From positions 1 through 35,722 of the forward strand of contig NZ_BMSY01000027.1 in NCBI RefSeq assembly GCF_014649395.1: DNA of 35,722 bases, written 5' to 3'. The translations under genes and the position numbers were made by a program. Under the pieces are notes generated by a model that saw only the letters and a list, made by a program, of their open reading frames with translations, had not been told where the DNA came from and ran no database searches. The DNA is from Streptomyces aureoverticillatus (lineage in GTDB: Bacteria > Actinomycetota > Actinomycetes > Streptomycetales > Streptomycetaceae). Positions within the stretch are counted from its first letter, which is position 1. Every line of letters starts with the position of its first letter. This document shows positions 16,113-24,351 of the stretch, piece by piece.

Positions 16113-16731
16113 CTCTCCGCACACTGTGAGCGACGTGATGACCCACACGGTCATCGCCGTCGGTCGTGACGCCCCCTTCAAGGAGATCGTGGGGCTGATC
16201 GACCAGTGGAAGGTGAGTGCGCTGCCGGTCCTGGAGGGCGAGGGCCGGGTAATCGGGGTGGTCTCCGAGGCCGATCTGCTGGCCAAGGAAGAGCTGCGGG
16301 ACATTGATGAGTCCCTGGGCGAAGCGGTCGAGCGGACCAAGGCAGATGCGGTGGCGGCAGGTGAACTGATGAGCGCTCCGGCAGTCACCGTGCACGCGGA
16401 CGCTCCACTCGCCGAGGCGGCCCGCATCATGGCACGCCGCCAGATCAAGCGGCTGCCGGTCACCGACGCCCTGGGCATCCTCCAGGGCGTGGTGAGCCGC
16501 AGCGACCTGCTCAAGGTGTTCCTGCGCCAGGACGAGGAGATCGCCGACGAGATCCGGCGCACGGTCGTCGACCAACTGCCGACCGCCTCGGAAGTGACCG
16601 TCATTGTGACCGACGGAGTGGTGACGTTGGGCGGCACCCTTCACAACACGATGCTGGTGCCGGTGCTGGCGCGTGCCGCACGGGCCATCGAGGGGGTCGT
16701 CGACGTCCGCCTCCACCTGGCACGTCGGTGA
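16105..16731 (+). CDS. CBS-pair protein with C-terminal BON domain
   Basis: This is the best-preserved of the CBS-BON proteins here (208 residues). CBS 1 covers about residues 5-62 (VSDVMTHTVIAVGRDAPF, GVVSEADLLAKEEL). CBS 2 covers about 86-138 (LMSAPAVTVHADAPLAEAA, IKRLPVTD, GVVSRSDLLKVFL). A BON domain covers about 150-206 (VTVIVTDGVVTLGGTLHN). CBS pairs typically bind AMP/ATP-type ligands, so a sensor role is likely; the output is unknown. The ATG follows TGGAGG at a good distance. The gene converges with the universal stress gene at 16822. Confidence 0.9.
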   Translation: MPDSPHTVSDVMTHTVIAVGRDAPFKEIVGLIDQWKVSALPVLEGEGRVIGVVSEADLLAKEELRDIDESLGEAVERTKADAVAAGELMSAPAVTVHADAPLAEAARIMARRQIKRLPVTDALGILQGVVSRSDLLKVFLRQDEEIADEIRRTVVDQLPTASEVTVIVTDGVVTLGGTLHNTMLVPVLARAARAIEGVVDVRLHLARR

Positions 16732-16821
16732 CCTTCCCCGAGGGTTTGTCGTTCCCCGTGTCACAGCGCCGCGCACGGAGTTCCGCGACGTCCTTCGCGC
16801 CGGGGCCATCGCGGCGTGCAC

Positions 16822-17703
16822 TCACGCCGAGTCAGACTCGTGGGGCACGATCGCCACCGGGCACTCCGCGTGGTGCAGCAGGGTGTGTCCCACCCGGCCC
16901 AGCTGCAGGCCGTGGTGGCCGTGCCTGCGCTGGGCCCCGATGATCAGCAGGTCCGCGGCGGCGGAACGGTTCAGGAGGACCTTGCGAGCCGGTCCTTCGG
17001 CCGTGGCACGGCGCACCTGGACCCCCGGGTGGTCCGCCTCGGCGTCACGGAGCAAGCTGTCGAGCACGGCGGATGCCCGCTGCTCGTACTGATGCGCCGG
17101 TTCACCGGCCAGAAGGGGGTGGTCGACGGTGTCGTGCGCCGGGCAGCGCCAGGCGCGTACGACGTCGAGGACGCACTTGCGTGCCTCGGCCTCGCGGAAC
17201 GCGAACCGCACCGCCTCGACTCTCGAGGCGGTCTCGCCCGCGCCGAGAAGGATGCGTTCGTGGGTACCGGCCAGGCCGGCTCTGTCACCCCGGACCACGA
17301 TCACCGGGCAGCGCGCGCGAGCCGCCACGGCCAGGCCGACCGAGCCGAGCAGCAGCCCCTTCAGCTCACCGCGGCCGCGTGAACCCGTCACCAGGGCGAA
17401 GGCATTGTTGTCCGCGATCAGGAGGGCGGACTCCGGATCCTTGGGGACGATCTCGGTGGAGACCTGCACATCCGAGTTGCGCCGTCGGGCGCGCTCCGCC
17501 GCGGCTCCGACGATGTTCTCCGCCATGGACTCCGACGGACGCTCCAGGCTGCCGGACGGCATGACACCCCCGTAGCGTTCCCACGCGGAGGCGTACACCA
17601 GTCGTAGCGGCACGCCATGCCGGGCGGCCTCGTCCACCGCCCAGTCGGCGGCCGTCAAGCTCGATTCCGATCCGTCGACGCCCACGACCAAGGGCAGTTC
17701 CAT
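16822..17703 (-). CDS. Two-domain universal stress protein
   Basis: The 293-residue protein has two tandem USP domains. Domain 1 begins VVGVDGSESSLTAADWAVDE and has the ATP-binding signature GSRGRGELKGLLLGSVG (G-2x-G-9x-G-S). Domain 2 begins near residue 150 and ends IIGAQRRHGHHGLQLGRVG with HAECPVAIVPHE, where the nucleotide loop is degenerate. Only the first domain is therefore likely to bind ATP. Related proteins are DosR-regulon members in mycobacteria. The ATG at 17703 has GGTGGGG upstream and starts right at the domain; an in-frame start at 17769 is less likely. It is divergent from the USP gene at 18100. Confidence 0.92.
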   Translation of the reverse strand: MELPLVVGVDGSESSLTAADWAVDEAARHGVPLRLVYASAWERYGGVMPSGSLERPSESMAENIVGAAAERARRRNSDVQVSTEIVPKDPESALLIADNNAFALVTGSRGRGELKGLLLGSVGLAVAARARCPVIVVRGDRAGLAGTHERILLGAGETASRVEAVRFAFREAEARKCVLDVVRAWRCPAHDTVDHPLLAGEPAHQYEQRASAVLDSLLRDAEADHPGVQVRRATAEGPARKVLLNRSAAADLLIIGAQRRHGHHGLQLGRVGHTLLHHAECPVAIVPHESDSA

Positions 17704-18099
17704 GATCCCCACCGCCTTCCGTCGGGCTGCCGGAGATCGCGCAGCAGCGGGATCCACATTCAGCGTCACACCGCGGGCACGGCGGCAGGAAGGGCAGTTC
17801 AGCCCTCAGGCCAGCCGGTCGGCACTGTCACCTTCCCGCTCAGCGCCGGGGCCGCCGGGTGCACGCAGCGGACGCTGGATTCGAAGCCCAGAGGGAGGCG
17901 CGCGAAGACCGACACCCAACAAGCCCCGGTGCACGCACTGTTGGCGGACGACAGCACCGTTCAGGGATCGGTGTACCGACTCCGCTCCGCAGTGACACGC
18001 GCAAGGGACTGTTGGGCGCCCTTACGGAGCCCCTCGGCCCACGCCCCGGCACCGCGGCCGCGGCCATCGTGGGACAAGAGGCCGTCCAGGGAGGTTGTC
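17704..18099. promoter_or_regulatory. Divergent promoter region between two universal stress genes
   Basis: The 396 bases contain no supported gene and must hold promoters for both USP genes. An interrupted palindrome, AGGGCAGTTCAGCCCT at 17791-17806, resembles the recurring operator more weakly (about 11 of 16 positions) and lies roughly 90 bases before the minus-strand gene. No clear copy is seen next to the plus-strand gene. Confidence 0.35.
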
Positions 18100-18612
18100 A
18101 TGACAGAACTCGCCACCGGCAACAGCATCGTGGTGGGCATCGACGGGTCCGAGGCCTCCATGGCCGCGCTGCGCTGGGCGACCCGGCAAGCCCACGCGCT
18201 GGACGCGGACGTGGTCGCCGTACACGCCTGGGAACCGGACGGGCCCCGCCTCGCGCCCTATGCCCCCGCCTCGGCGCGCCCGACCGCCGACGAGCAGCGG
18301 GACTTGGCCGCGCAACTGCTCGCCTCGACGCTGCGTGAGGTCTTCGGGCCACGGATCGACCGCGCTGTACGCGCCATCCTGGTGGAGGGATCGCCCGCGC
18401 GGGTGCTGGTGCAACAGGCGCGGGGCGCCTTGCTGCTCGCCCTCGGGCGCACGGCCCACGGACAGTTCGGTCAGCCCGCGATCGGCGCCGTCGGCCGCGC
18501 TTGCCTGCGCAACGCGGCGGTTCCCGTGGTGGCGGTGCCGGCCACGGACCGGCTCGCCCCACCCCTCGGGGTCGTCACTGCGCCCGTCCGCGCCCGACGC
18601 GGCGCCGCGTAG
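18100..18612 (+). CDS. Single-domain universal stress protein
   Basis: The 170-residue protein contains one USP domain starting IVVGIDGSEASMAALRWATR, with VVAVHAWEPDGPR and RAILVEGSPARVLVQQA. The nucleotide loop is GRTAHGQFGQPAIGAVG, where the usual G-S-R-G-x-G is altered, so ATP binding is uncertain. The C-terminus has a short basic tail. AGGGAGG precedes the ATG. It is transcribed away from the two-domain USP at 16822. Confidence 0.88.
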   Translation: MTELATGNSIVVGIDGSEASMAALRWATRQAHALDADVVAVHAWEPDGPRLAPYAPASARPTADEQRDLAAQLLASTLREVFGPRIDRAVRAILVEGSPARVLVQQARGALLLALGRTAHGQFGQPAIGAVGRACLRNAAVPVVAVPATDRLAPPLGVVTAPVRARRGAA

Positions 18613-19359
18613 CGTGCGGAGGGCGGCGCAGAGCGGGTCGTGCGGCACTCGGACAGGCCCCGACCTCTGTCCCTGTGCCACGCCGGGGTCGATGCTCAGC
18701 CCTCAGCGAGTTCGGGCGCGCCGTAATCATCCGCCTTTGCGGCCGCGCGATTGAGGCCCTGGCTGAGGGCCGTTGAGTCGGTTGACCTGGGACGCCATGG
18801 ACGCCTGGGCCTCCGGAACCCGCCCCCTGGCCGGCTCGCGGATCGCACGGGACTTGAGCGGGCAGGGCTCATCAAGCGCCGTCGGAAATTTTCCGGCAAG
18901 TTCCGGACGTCGGCGTCCCGGAGGACGTGCGGGAACGCGATGAGGCCTTGGTCTCCGTTCCGGCGATCACAGCCTTGTCTCCGCCGCAGTGGGCGTTCGT
19001 GCCGTGGCCCGCGGCCGCTGGCCGGGACGACTGCGACTGCGACTGCGACTGCGACTGCGACCTGCATACGCGCCGGCGCAGCAGGCGCAGTGGCGAGTGC
19101 GTCGAGCGTCGCATCCAGGACGAACGTCACGCCCATGGCCGCGACCAGCAGGACCGCGGACCTCTCCCAGAACGCTGGTGTGAGCTCGGGCCGTTCGGCC
19201 CTGGCGGGTTCGTGGCCCGTGTGGTGTGCTGGAGGTGGCGGGTAGGACCCGACGAGACGCGGGGAAGCGGCCGGCAGCCGCGCACCGCGCAATCAGGGTC
19301 CGCGAGAAGCGGACAGAGTCCTTCCCGTTCCTTCATGCCGTGAGCACTTCGTGAGCACT
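18613..19359. other. About 750 bases without a supported gene
   Basis: No frame here has a recognisable domain. A minus-strand frame (18696-19292) contains one hydrophobic stretch, SAVLLVAAMGVTFVLDATLDAL, at about 19100-19180, which could be a membrane-segment relic. It then runs into low-complexity Ala-Val sequence encoded by the CGACTG tandem repeat. The region may be gene debris. Confidence 0.35.
19028..19061. repeat. Tandem hexanucleotide repeat (CGACTG), about 5.7 copies
   Basis: Five perfect CGACTG units followed by a partial CGAC are visible. Read on the minus strand it gives alternating Ala-Val; on the plus strand Asp-Cys. A six-base unit cannot shift a reading frame, so phase variation by frame is not expected. 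Confidence 0.85.
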
Positions 19360-19872
19360 TCATGCCGTGCCCACGACCGTGCTTCGGGCCGCAGTGACCC
19401 AGTGCCGGGTCGTCTCCTCCTCCACCCGCTCCGCCAGGCGTTCGACTGCGGCCGCGACCGGCTCGGACAGTCCCTGGCCGAGCGACATGTCCGCGCTGTC
19501 GACGGCGTACGCCAGCAAGTGCCCGGGCAGGCGCCCCAGTTCCCGTGCGAGCTCGACGGCCTCCCCCAGACCGCGGGGGCTCATGACACCCGGTCGCCAC
19601 AGCTCGGCAGCGCCCAGTTCGAGCCGATAGATGCGGCCGGGGCGGCTCGGACGGGCGTGCGCCGCCTCCAGGACAACGGCGAGTCCGGCGTCCTCCCACA
19701 GCCGGATCAACCGTCCCGGATCAAGATCGCACTCCGAGAGCACCGTGCCCGGGGGCAGTGGCCTGACGACGGCGCGCTCCCTCAGCCGGGCGAGCACCGA
19801 CCAACCGACGCCGTCGTCGTGTCGCGAGCGGTCGCCCACGGCGATGACCGCGGCGTGCGTGGAGACAGTCAT
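19360..19872 (-). CDS. Hydrogenase-protease homologue lacking nickel-ligand residues
   Basis: The 170-residue protein is clearly related to the maturation protease at 1089 (VGWSVLARLRERAV, DPGRLIRLWEDAGLAVVL, GEAVELARELGRLPGHLL). However, the residues that bind nickel in HybD-type proteases are altered. GVGN becomes AVGD. The central Asp becomes Glu (VVLEAAHARPSRPG). The His in the SSHGLGLGEAV segment becomes Arg (SPRGLGEAV), with two residues deleted. It is probably not a working hydrogenase protease and could be a regulatory or neofunctionalised relative, or a gene beginning to decay. The frame is fully open. ATG at 19872 follows GGAGAGGGAC; the candidate operator at 19931 is 58 bases upstream. 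Confidence 0.85.
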   Translation of the reverse strand: MTVSTHAAVIAVGDRSRHDDGVGWSVLARLRERAVVRPLPPGTVLSECDLDPGRLIRLWEDAGLAVVLEAAHARPSRPGRIYRLELGAAELWRPGVMSPRGLGEAVELARELGRLPGHLLAYAVDSADMSLGQGLSEPVAAAVERLAERVEEETTRHWVTAARSTVVGTA

Positions 19873-19930
19873 GGTCCCTCTCCCTCCACTGAGTGTGTCT
19901 TCAGACTGCGCGGAGGCGGCCGCCATGTCA

Positions 19931-19946
19931 TGGGCCTGATGGGCCC
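19931..19946. promoter_or_regulatory. Candidate DevR/OsdR-type operator before the protease homologue
   Basis: On the minus strand the sequence reads GGGCCCATCAGGCCCA, 13 of 16 identical to the copy at 15070. It is centred about 66 bases before the ATG of the minus-strand gene at 19872, a good position for an activator. Confidence 0.5.
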
Positions 19947-20161
19947 GAAGAAGGATTGCTCGGCCCCCGAGCTCACCTCGGCCGGCCATCTGCCCTTCGG
20001 CTGGGGCACCCGGGCAGGCGGACCACTGCCGCCGGGTGCTCCGGAAGAATGCCCGGCCGGCAACGGGGCGGGCCGCGCATCTCTGGTGCGGCTCGACACC
20101 GCAGGTTCATCTGTCGGCGGACCAGCCATCCGCACACCGACACCGCGCCCCGGCCGGTGCG

Positions 20162-20878
20162 TCACGAGGCGTGGCCGGCCCCCGAGGCCCTGCGTGTTCC
20201 TCCGCCGCCCCGAAGATCCGGGCCGAGGTCCGGGTGGCGATGCGGGACCATGAGCGCAGTCGACGTCCACCACGCCCTCGACGGCTCGCACCAGGCGAGC
20301 AGTGACGGGCACGAGCATGGTGTCCTGGATGCGGCCGCTGAGAGTGACCACGCCGTCGCGCACGTCCACCCGAATCGGTTCGGCGGGCGCGGGAAAGTGC
20401 GGGCGACGATCTGACGACGGACCTCCTCCGCGATGTCGTCGTCGCGGAGGAATACCTTGAGCAGGTCAACCCGGCTGACGATGCCGTGCAGCACGCCCTC
20501 GTCGTCGACGACGGGCAACCGCTTGATCTTGGCGCGTGCCATGATCCGCGCGGCCTGCGCGAGGGTGTCGTTCCCGTGGACGGTGACGGCCGGGGCAGTC
20601 ATCAGTGCCTCGGCGGTCAGCGCACCGGCCTTGGCGAGATCGGACAGGTGCCGCGCCTGGGTCGGACGGTCCGGGTCGTTGTCGCGGAACTCCTCCTTGG
20701 GCAGCAGGTCGGCCTCGGAGACGATGCCGACGCCCCGGCTCCCGGCCTCCGGTACGGGCAGGGCGCTGACCTTCCACTGCTGCATGGTCTTCACGATGTC
20801 CTTGAACGTGGCCTCGCGGCCGAGGGCGACGACGGTGCGGGGCATGACATCGCTCACGATGTGCGGAGTAGCGTGCAT
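20162..20878 (-). CDS. CBS-pair protein whose BON domain is frameshifted
   Basis: Residues 1-165 form a good CBS pair: VSDVMPRTVVALGREATF, GIVSEADLLPKEEF, LMTAPAVTVHGNDTLAQAA, IKRLPVVDDEG and GIVSRVDLLKVFL. After RTFPRP, near 20384-20393, the homology jumps to another frame. There it reads IRVDVRDGVVTLSGRIQDTM and VRAVEGVVDV, the BON domain found in its relatives. One missing base, probably a G in the GC-rich run, explains this. The present frame instead ends in about 70 unrelated residues. Either the CBS half works alone or the sequence carries an error. The ATG is followed at once by the CBS domain, with GGAGGAC upstream. Confidence 0.75.
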   Translation of the reverse strand: MHATPHIVSDVMPRTVVALGREATFKDIVKTMQQWKVSALPVPEAGSRGVGIVSEADLLPKEEFRDNDPDRPTQARHLSDLAKAGALTAEALMTAPAVTVHGNDTLAQAARIMARAKIKRLPVVDDEGVLHGIVSRVDLLKVFLRDDDIAEEVRRQIVARTFPRPPNRFGWTCATAWSLSAAASRTPCSCPSLLAWCEPSRAWWTSTALMVPHRHPDLGPDLRGGGGTRRASGAGHAS

Positions 20879-21537
20879 GGTGTCCTCCGGTGGTGCTCTG
20901 CTACGGCCTCGGAGGGGCGAGCGTGCTCACCCGGGGGTTCCACTGACGTAGGGGCCGTACAGGTCGGGCGGACGGGTGCGGGCGGCGTGGAGTCGGCGGG
21001 CGAGCACACTGCCGCGCCAGACCGTGTGGGCGTGGTCACGGTGGTCATGGCTGCGCCTCCTCATGCGCCGGCCGGTGCGGCCGTTGCCGCTGGCGTGCGA
21101 CGCCTGCTTTCAGCGTCGGTCAAGGACCGGTGGAAGACATGGGCCGAGCGACAGGCTGCCGCCTGCACCGGACCGTCCAGGACGGCAGCGACGGGTTCAG
21201 CCCCGACCTCATCGCGCCGGCAGCGGACAGGGTGAAAGGGGGCGCGGAGCGCGTCGCCGCCATCGCTCGCGTACCGGCCGATGGGCCCTCCGTGACCTTG
21301 GGGCCGGTGACCTCGACCGTCGATGCAGAAACACATGTCGCGTCGGGCACGCGCCCGAGGCGCGCTGTACGCCCGGTCCCTCACAGCCTGGGAAGGCGTC
21401 CGGGTCCGATACCCCCCGGGCCCCGCCGCGTATCAGCACGCCTCGACGACGCAGTAGTTGACGGGCAGTACGGTCTAGCCCTTCGGCCGTGACGCCAGCT
21501 CCGGATGGCGGGGGGAGTCCGCGCCCGGCGCGGCGGT
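20879..21537. other. About 660 bases without a recognised gene
   Basis: This must contain the promoter of the CBS gene ending at 20878. A plus-strand frame from an ATG at 21139 to a TGA at 21492 has fairly high third-position GC and a plausible GGTGG ahead of it. Its product matches nothing I know, so it is left unannotated. A weaker operator-like sequence, CCGGCCGATGGGCCCT, lies at 21274-21289. Confidence 0.3.
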
Positions 21538-23010
21538 TTACGTCGAGGTATCACCTACGACCGGCGTTTTGATGACGCCGTCGGCGCGCCCGACGAACCA
21601 GTACCAGCCGTCGCCATCACGGCGCACCACATCCCCCGTCAGGTACCAGCCGTCGGCGAAGACCTCGTCGTACCGCGCCTTGTCGTGCAGATAGCCGCGG
21701 AACATCGATGGCCAGCCGGGCCGCAGCGCCAATTCTCCTTCCGCTTCCTGCACTTCGACTGCCCGTGCGCGGCCTTCGGGGGTGACGAGCGCGCGCCCGT
21801 CGACGCCGCGCTCCAGGACCGCCGCCGTGACCCCGGGCAGCGGGCGGCCCATCGAGCCCGGCCTGATCTCACACCCTGCGAAATTTGCGATCATGATGGC
21901 GCCGGCCTCGGTCTGCCACCAGCTGTCGCGCACCGGCAGGCCCAGCACGTCCCGGCCCCACACCACCACTTCCGGGTTGAGCGGTTCACCGCCCGAGGCG
22001 ATGAGGCGCAGCGCCGACAGGTCGTACTGGCGCGGCAGTTCGCGCGTCGCCCGCATCAGCATCCGCAGCGCCGTGGGTGCCGTGTACCAGACGGTGACGC
22101 GCTGCTCGGCGAGGATGCGGTACCAGCGGCGGGCATCGTAGTCGCCCTCGTCCACGACGACGGTCAGGCCGTGCGTGAGCGGGGCGATGATCCCGTACGA
22201 CATGCCGGTCGCCCGGCCAGGGTCGGCGGTGCACCAGAACACGTCGCCGGGGTGCAGGTCCAGGGCGTAGGCAGCAGTGACGTAGTGGGCGACGACGGCT
22301 TCGTGGACGTGGACGACCCCCTTGGGCACGGCGGTGGTGCCGCTGGTGAAGTGCAGCAGCGCCATGTCCTCGGGGTCGGTCGGCGGAATGGTGAACTCGG
22401 CGGGGGCGGCTGCCATCAGGGCCCCGAAGGACCTCGTACCGGGCAAGTCTTCGGCCCCCGGCCCCACGATGAGGACGTGCTTGAGGTCGGACAGCTCCCC
22501 GCGCCAGTCGGCGACTTTGCGCCGGTACAGCTCCGCGGTGGTGACCAGGACATGCGCGTCGCCGATCCGCAGCCGCTGGATCACCGAGCTGGGCCCGGAG
22601 GTCGGGACGAGAGGGCAGAGGACGCTGGTGTTCTTCAGCGTGCCCAGGACCACGGTGAACAGCTCGATCCCGCGGCCGAGCAGGGTGAAGACGCGCTCAC
22701 CCCGGCCGACGTCGAGCGAACGCAGTACATTCGCGAACTGGGCCGTGGCACCGGCCAGTTCCGCATATGTCGCAGTTGCGACGGCGTCGTCGCGACGGAC
22801 ACAGCGCAGCGCCACCCGGTCGCCGTGGCCGTGGGCGACGTGCCGGTCGACGGCCTCGTACGCGATGTTCATACCGCACCCGCCGGGCAGCCCCGAGAGC
22901 TGATGACGCGCGTTCGACCAGGTGAACCACCGCTGCTCGCGCGCGTAGTCGTCCAGATTCGGGGCAGGGCACGGCGGTGCGGTGTGCTTGACGATGGCCT
23001 CCCACGACAT
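21538..23010 (-). CDS. Acetyl/acyl-CoA synthetase (AMP-forming) lacking its C-terminal domain
   Basis: The 490-residue protein is an ANL-superfamily synthetase close to AcsA. The P-loop LLHFTSGTTAVPKGVVHVH, the WWQTEAG motif and YLTGDVVRRDGDGWYWFVGR are intact, so the large N-terminal domain is complete. Normal proteins continue past the hinge (GRxDDVIK) for over 100 residues carrying the catalytic Lys (SGKIMRR type). Here the chain reads ADGVIKTPVVGDTST and stops. GDTST is a usual end of AcsA proteins, so an internal deletion seems to have joined hinge and tail. Thioester formation and the adenylation lysine should be lost. The ATG at 23010 has GGAGAGGAGG upstream, better than in-frame starts further up. 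Confidence 0.82.
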   Translation of the reverse strand: MSWEAIVKHTAPPCPAPNLDDYAREQRWFTWSNARHQLSGLPGGCGMNIAYEAVDRHVAHGHGDRVALRCVRRDDAVATATYAELAGATAQFANVLRSLDVGRGERVFTLLGRGIELFTVVLGTLKNTSVLCPLVPTSGPSSVIQRLRIGDAHVLVTTAELYRRKVADWRGELSDLKHVLIVGPGAEDLPGTRSFGALMAAAPAEFTIPPTDPEDMALLHFTSGTTAVPKGVVHVHEAVVAHYVTAAYALDLHPGDVFWCTADPGRATGMSYGIIAPLTHGLTVVVDEGDYDARRWYRILAEQRVTVWYTAPTALRMLMRATRELPRQYDLSALRLIASGGEPLNPEVVVWGRDVLGLPVRDSWWQTEAGAIMIANFAGCEIRPGSMGRPLPGVTAAVLERGVDGRALVTPEGRARAVEVQEAEGELALRPGWPSMFRGYLHDKARYDEVFADGWYLTGDVVRRDGDGWYWFVGRADGVIKTPVVGDTST

Positions 23011-23070
23011 CGCGGCCTCCTCTCTCCGTTCTGCTGCTTCGACCATCCACCCGCGCTTGGGCACCCACAT

Positions 23071-23086
23071 GGGGCCGGACGGCCCG
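23071..23086. promoter_or_regulatory. Candidate DevR/OsdR-type operator before the CoA synthetase
   Basis: GGGGCCGGACGGCCCG matches the copy at 26247 at 14 of 16 positions. It is 61-76 bases upstream of the minus-strand ATG at 23010. A further partial copy (AGGGCCGGTCGCCCCA) sits at 23203-23218, between this gene and the secreted protein at 23363, and could serve the latter. Confidence 0.45.
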
Positions 23087-23362
23087 CAGGCGGGGGCCGT
23101 CCGGTCGGTCCACGCGGTCCGAACACTCCGCGACGAAGGCCCTAAGGTGCCACGTCTGCGCCGACGCGGCGCCCCGGACGGCAAAGGCCGCCCCGCCTCT
23201 CAAGGGCCGGTCGCCCCACGGCCAGAGGGCCTTCTCACCTTGCCCCGAATGGCCCTGCTCCGCAGACCGGGCGGCCTCTGGGTGTGCGCGGCACCCAGGT
23301 GTGCACTGGCGAGTGAGACAAACATCCTCGGAGTTCTTCTTCAGCGAACGGAGGGGGACCTC

Positions 23363-23866
23363 ATGACGGCCTCCCGGATCATGCGCCGGACCGCGTTGGC
23401 GGCCTCGGCTGTCGTTCTCGCGCTCGCCGTACCCGCGACCGCGAACACCACCGCACCCGCGCGGAGTTCACCGCCGCAGGCCCCGGATTCCCTGCCACCG
23501 AGCCGGGGCGGACGCCCGGCGTCGACCGTGGACCACGTCGCCGGCTTCTACGGGGCGTACACCGACGTCCTGTACGACTCGGGCCACAGCAGCCTCACGG
23601 ACTCACTGCGCCGCCACTACCTGACCCGTGCCTTCCGAGCCGAGCTGGGCCAGTGGGAGTCGAAGCACCACATGGACGGGATGCTGCGTCACAAGGGCGT
23701 CCTGAAGGCGTGGCAGGTCACCTACAACGACAGCGGTATGGGCCACTGCTGGACCCGGGTCAAGCTCACCTGGGAGGACAGCCGGCACCAGGTCCGCCAC
23801 ACCCGGCTGATGGTGCAGTCCGACCTCGCGACACGGCTCATCTCCGGGATAAAGACCGGATGGTAA
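23363..23866 (+). CDS. Secreted protein of unknown function
   Basis: The 167-residue protein starts with a clear signal peptide: MRRTALAASAVVLALAVPATA, with likely cleavage after ATA near residue 27. A Pro/Ser-rich linker follows, then a small domain of about 110 residues (VDHVAGFYGAYTDVLYDSG, LRRHYLTRAFRAELGQWE, GMGHCWTRVKLTWED). I do not recognise a named family. The single Cys and the aromatic-rich core suggest a compact extracellular or lipid-facing domain without disulfides. GGAGGGGG precedes the ATG. The arcA remnant follows in the same direction, 85 bases downstream. Confidence 0.8.
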   Translation: MTASRIMRRTALAASAVVLALAVPATANTTAPARSSPPQAPDSLPPSRGGRPASTVDHVAGFYGAYTDVLYDSGHSSLTDSLRRHYLTRAFRAELGQWESKHHMDGMLRHKGVLKAWQVTYNDSGMGHCWTRVKLTWEDSRHQVRHTRLMVQSDLATRLISGIKTGW

Positions 23867-23951
23867 CGATGAACCGACCGAACGAAGCCCGGGAACGCCG
23901 GGGCCGGATGGCCTGCAGGAAGGTGTGAGCGGGGGCGGTGCGAGGAACACC

Positions 23952-24351
23952 ATGCCTTTTCAGGTCTGTTCCGAGACCGGGCAGCTGAGGCAAGTGATCC
24001 TGCACCGTCCCGACCTGGAGCTCAAGCGGCTCACCCCCACCAACAAGGACGCGCTGCTCTTCGACGACGTGCTCTGGGTCAAGCGCGCCAGAGAGGAGCA
24101 CGACGCCTTCGCCGACACCCTCCGCGACCGCGGGGTCCGCGTCCACCTGCTCGCCGACCTACTCAGCGAGACGCTGGCCCGGCCCGTGGCCCGGACCCTG
24201 GTGCACGACCGGGTCTTCGACGAGCGCGAGTTCGGACACGTTCCTGCGCCACCACGGCATCGAGGTGATCACCATCCGCGGCAGTGAGCTGGGCCGCGGG
24301 CGCGGCGGCCCCCGCTGCATGAGCTGCCCCGTCGACCGCGACGCCGCCTGA
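23952..24351 (+). pseudogene. arcA: Arginine deiminase gene with large internal deletion
   Basis: The first 90 or so codons are a typical arginine deiminase start: SETGQLRQVILHRPDLELKRLTP, LFDDVLWVKRAREEHDAFAD and LLADLLSETL. Near 24230 the sequence jumps. In another frame it continues FLRHHGIEVITIRGSEL, RGGPRCMSCPVDRDAA and stops at 24349-24351. That is the normal C-terminus with the active-site Cys (GPRCMSCP). About 270 residues in between are missing and the join is out of frame. The enzyme converts arginine to citrulline for anaerobic ATP; this copy cannot work. Confidence 0.85.

Noticed and set aside
19028..19061. Possible CRISPR array
   Set aside because: The unit is only 6 bases with no spacers.
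21505..23145. 546-codon plus-strand frame opposite the CoA synthetase
   Set aside because: The minus strand carries the P-loop and other ANL motifs; the plus frame has none and is a GC-bias shadow.
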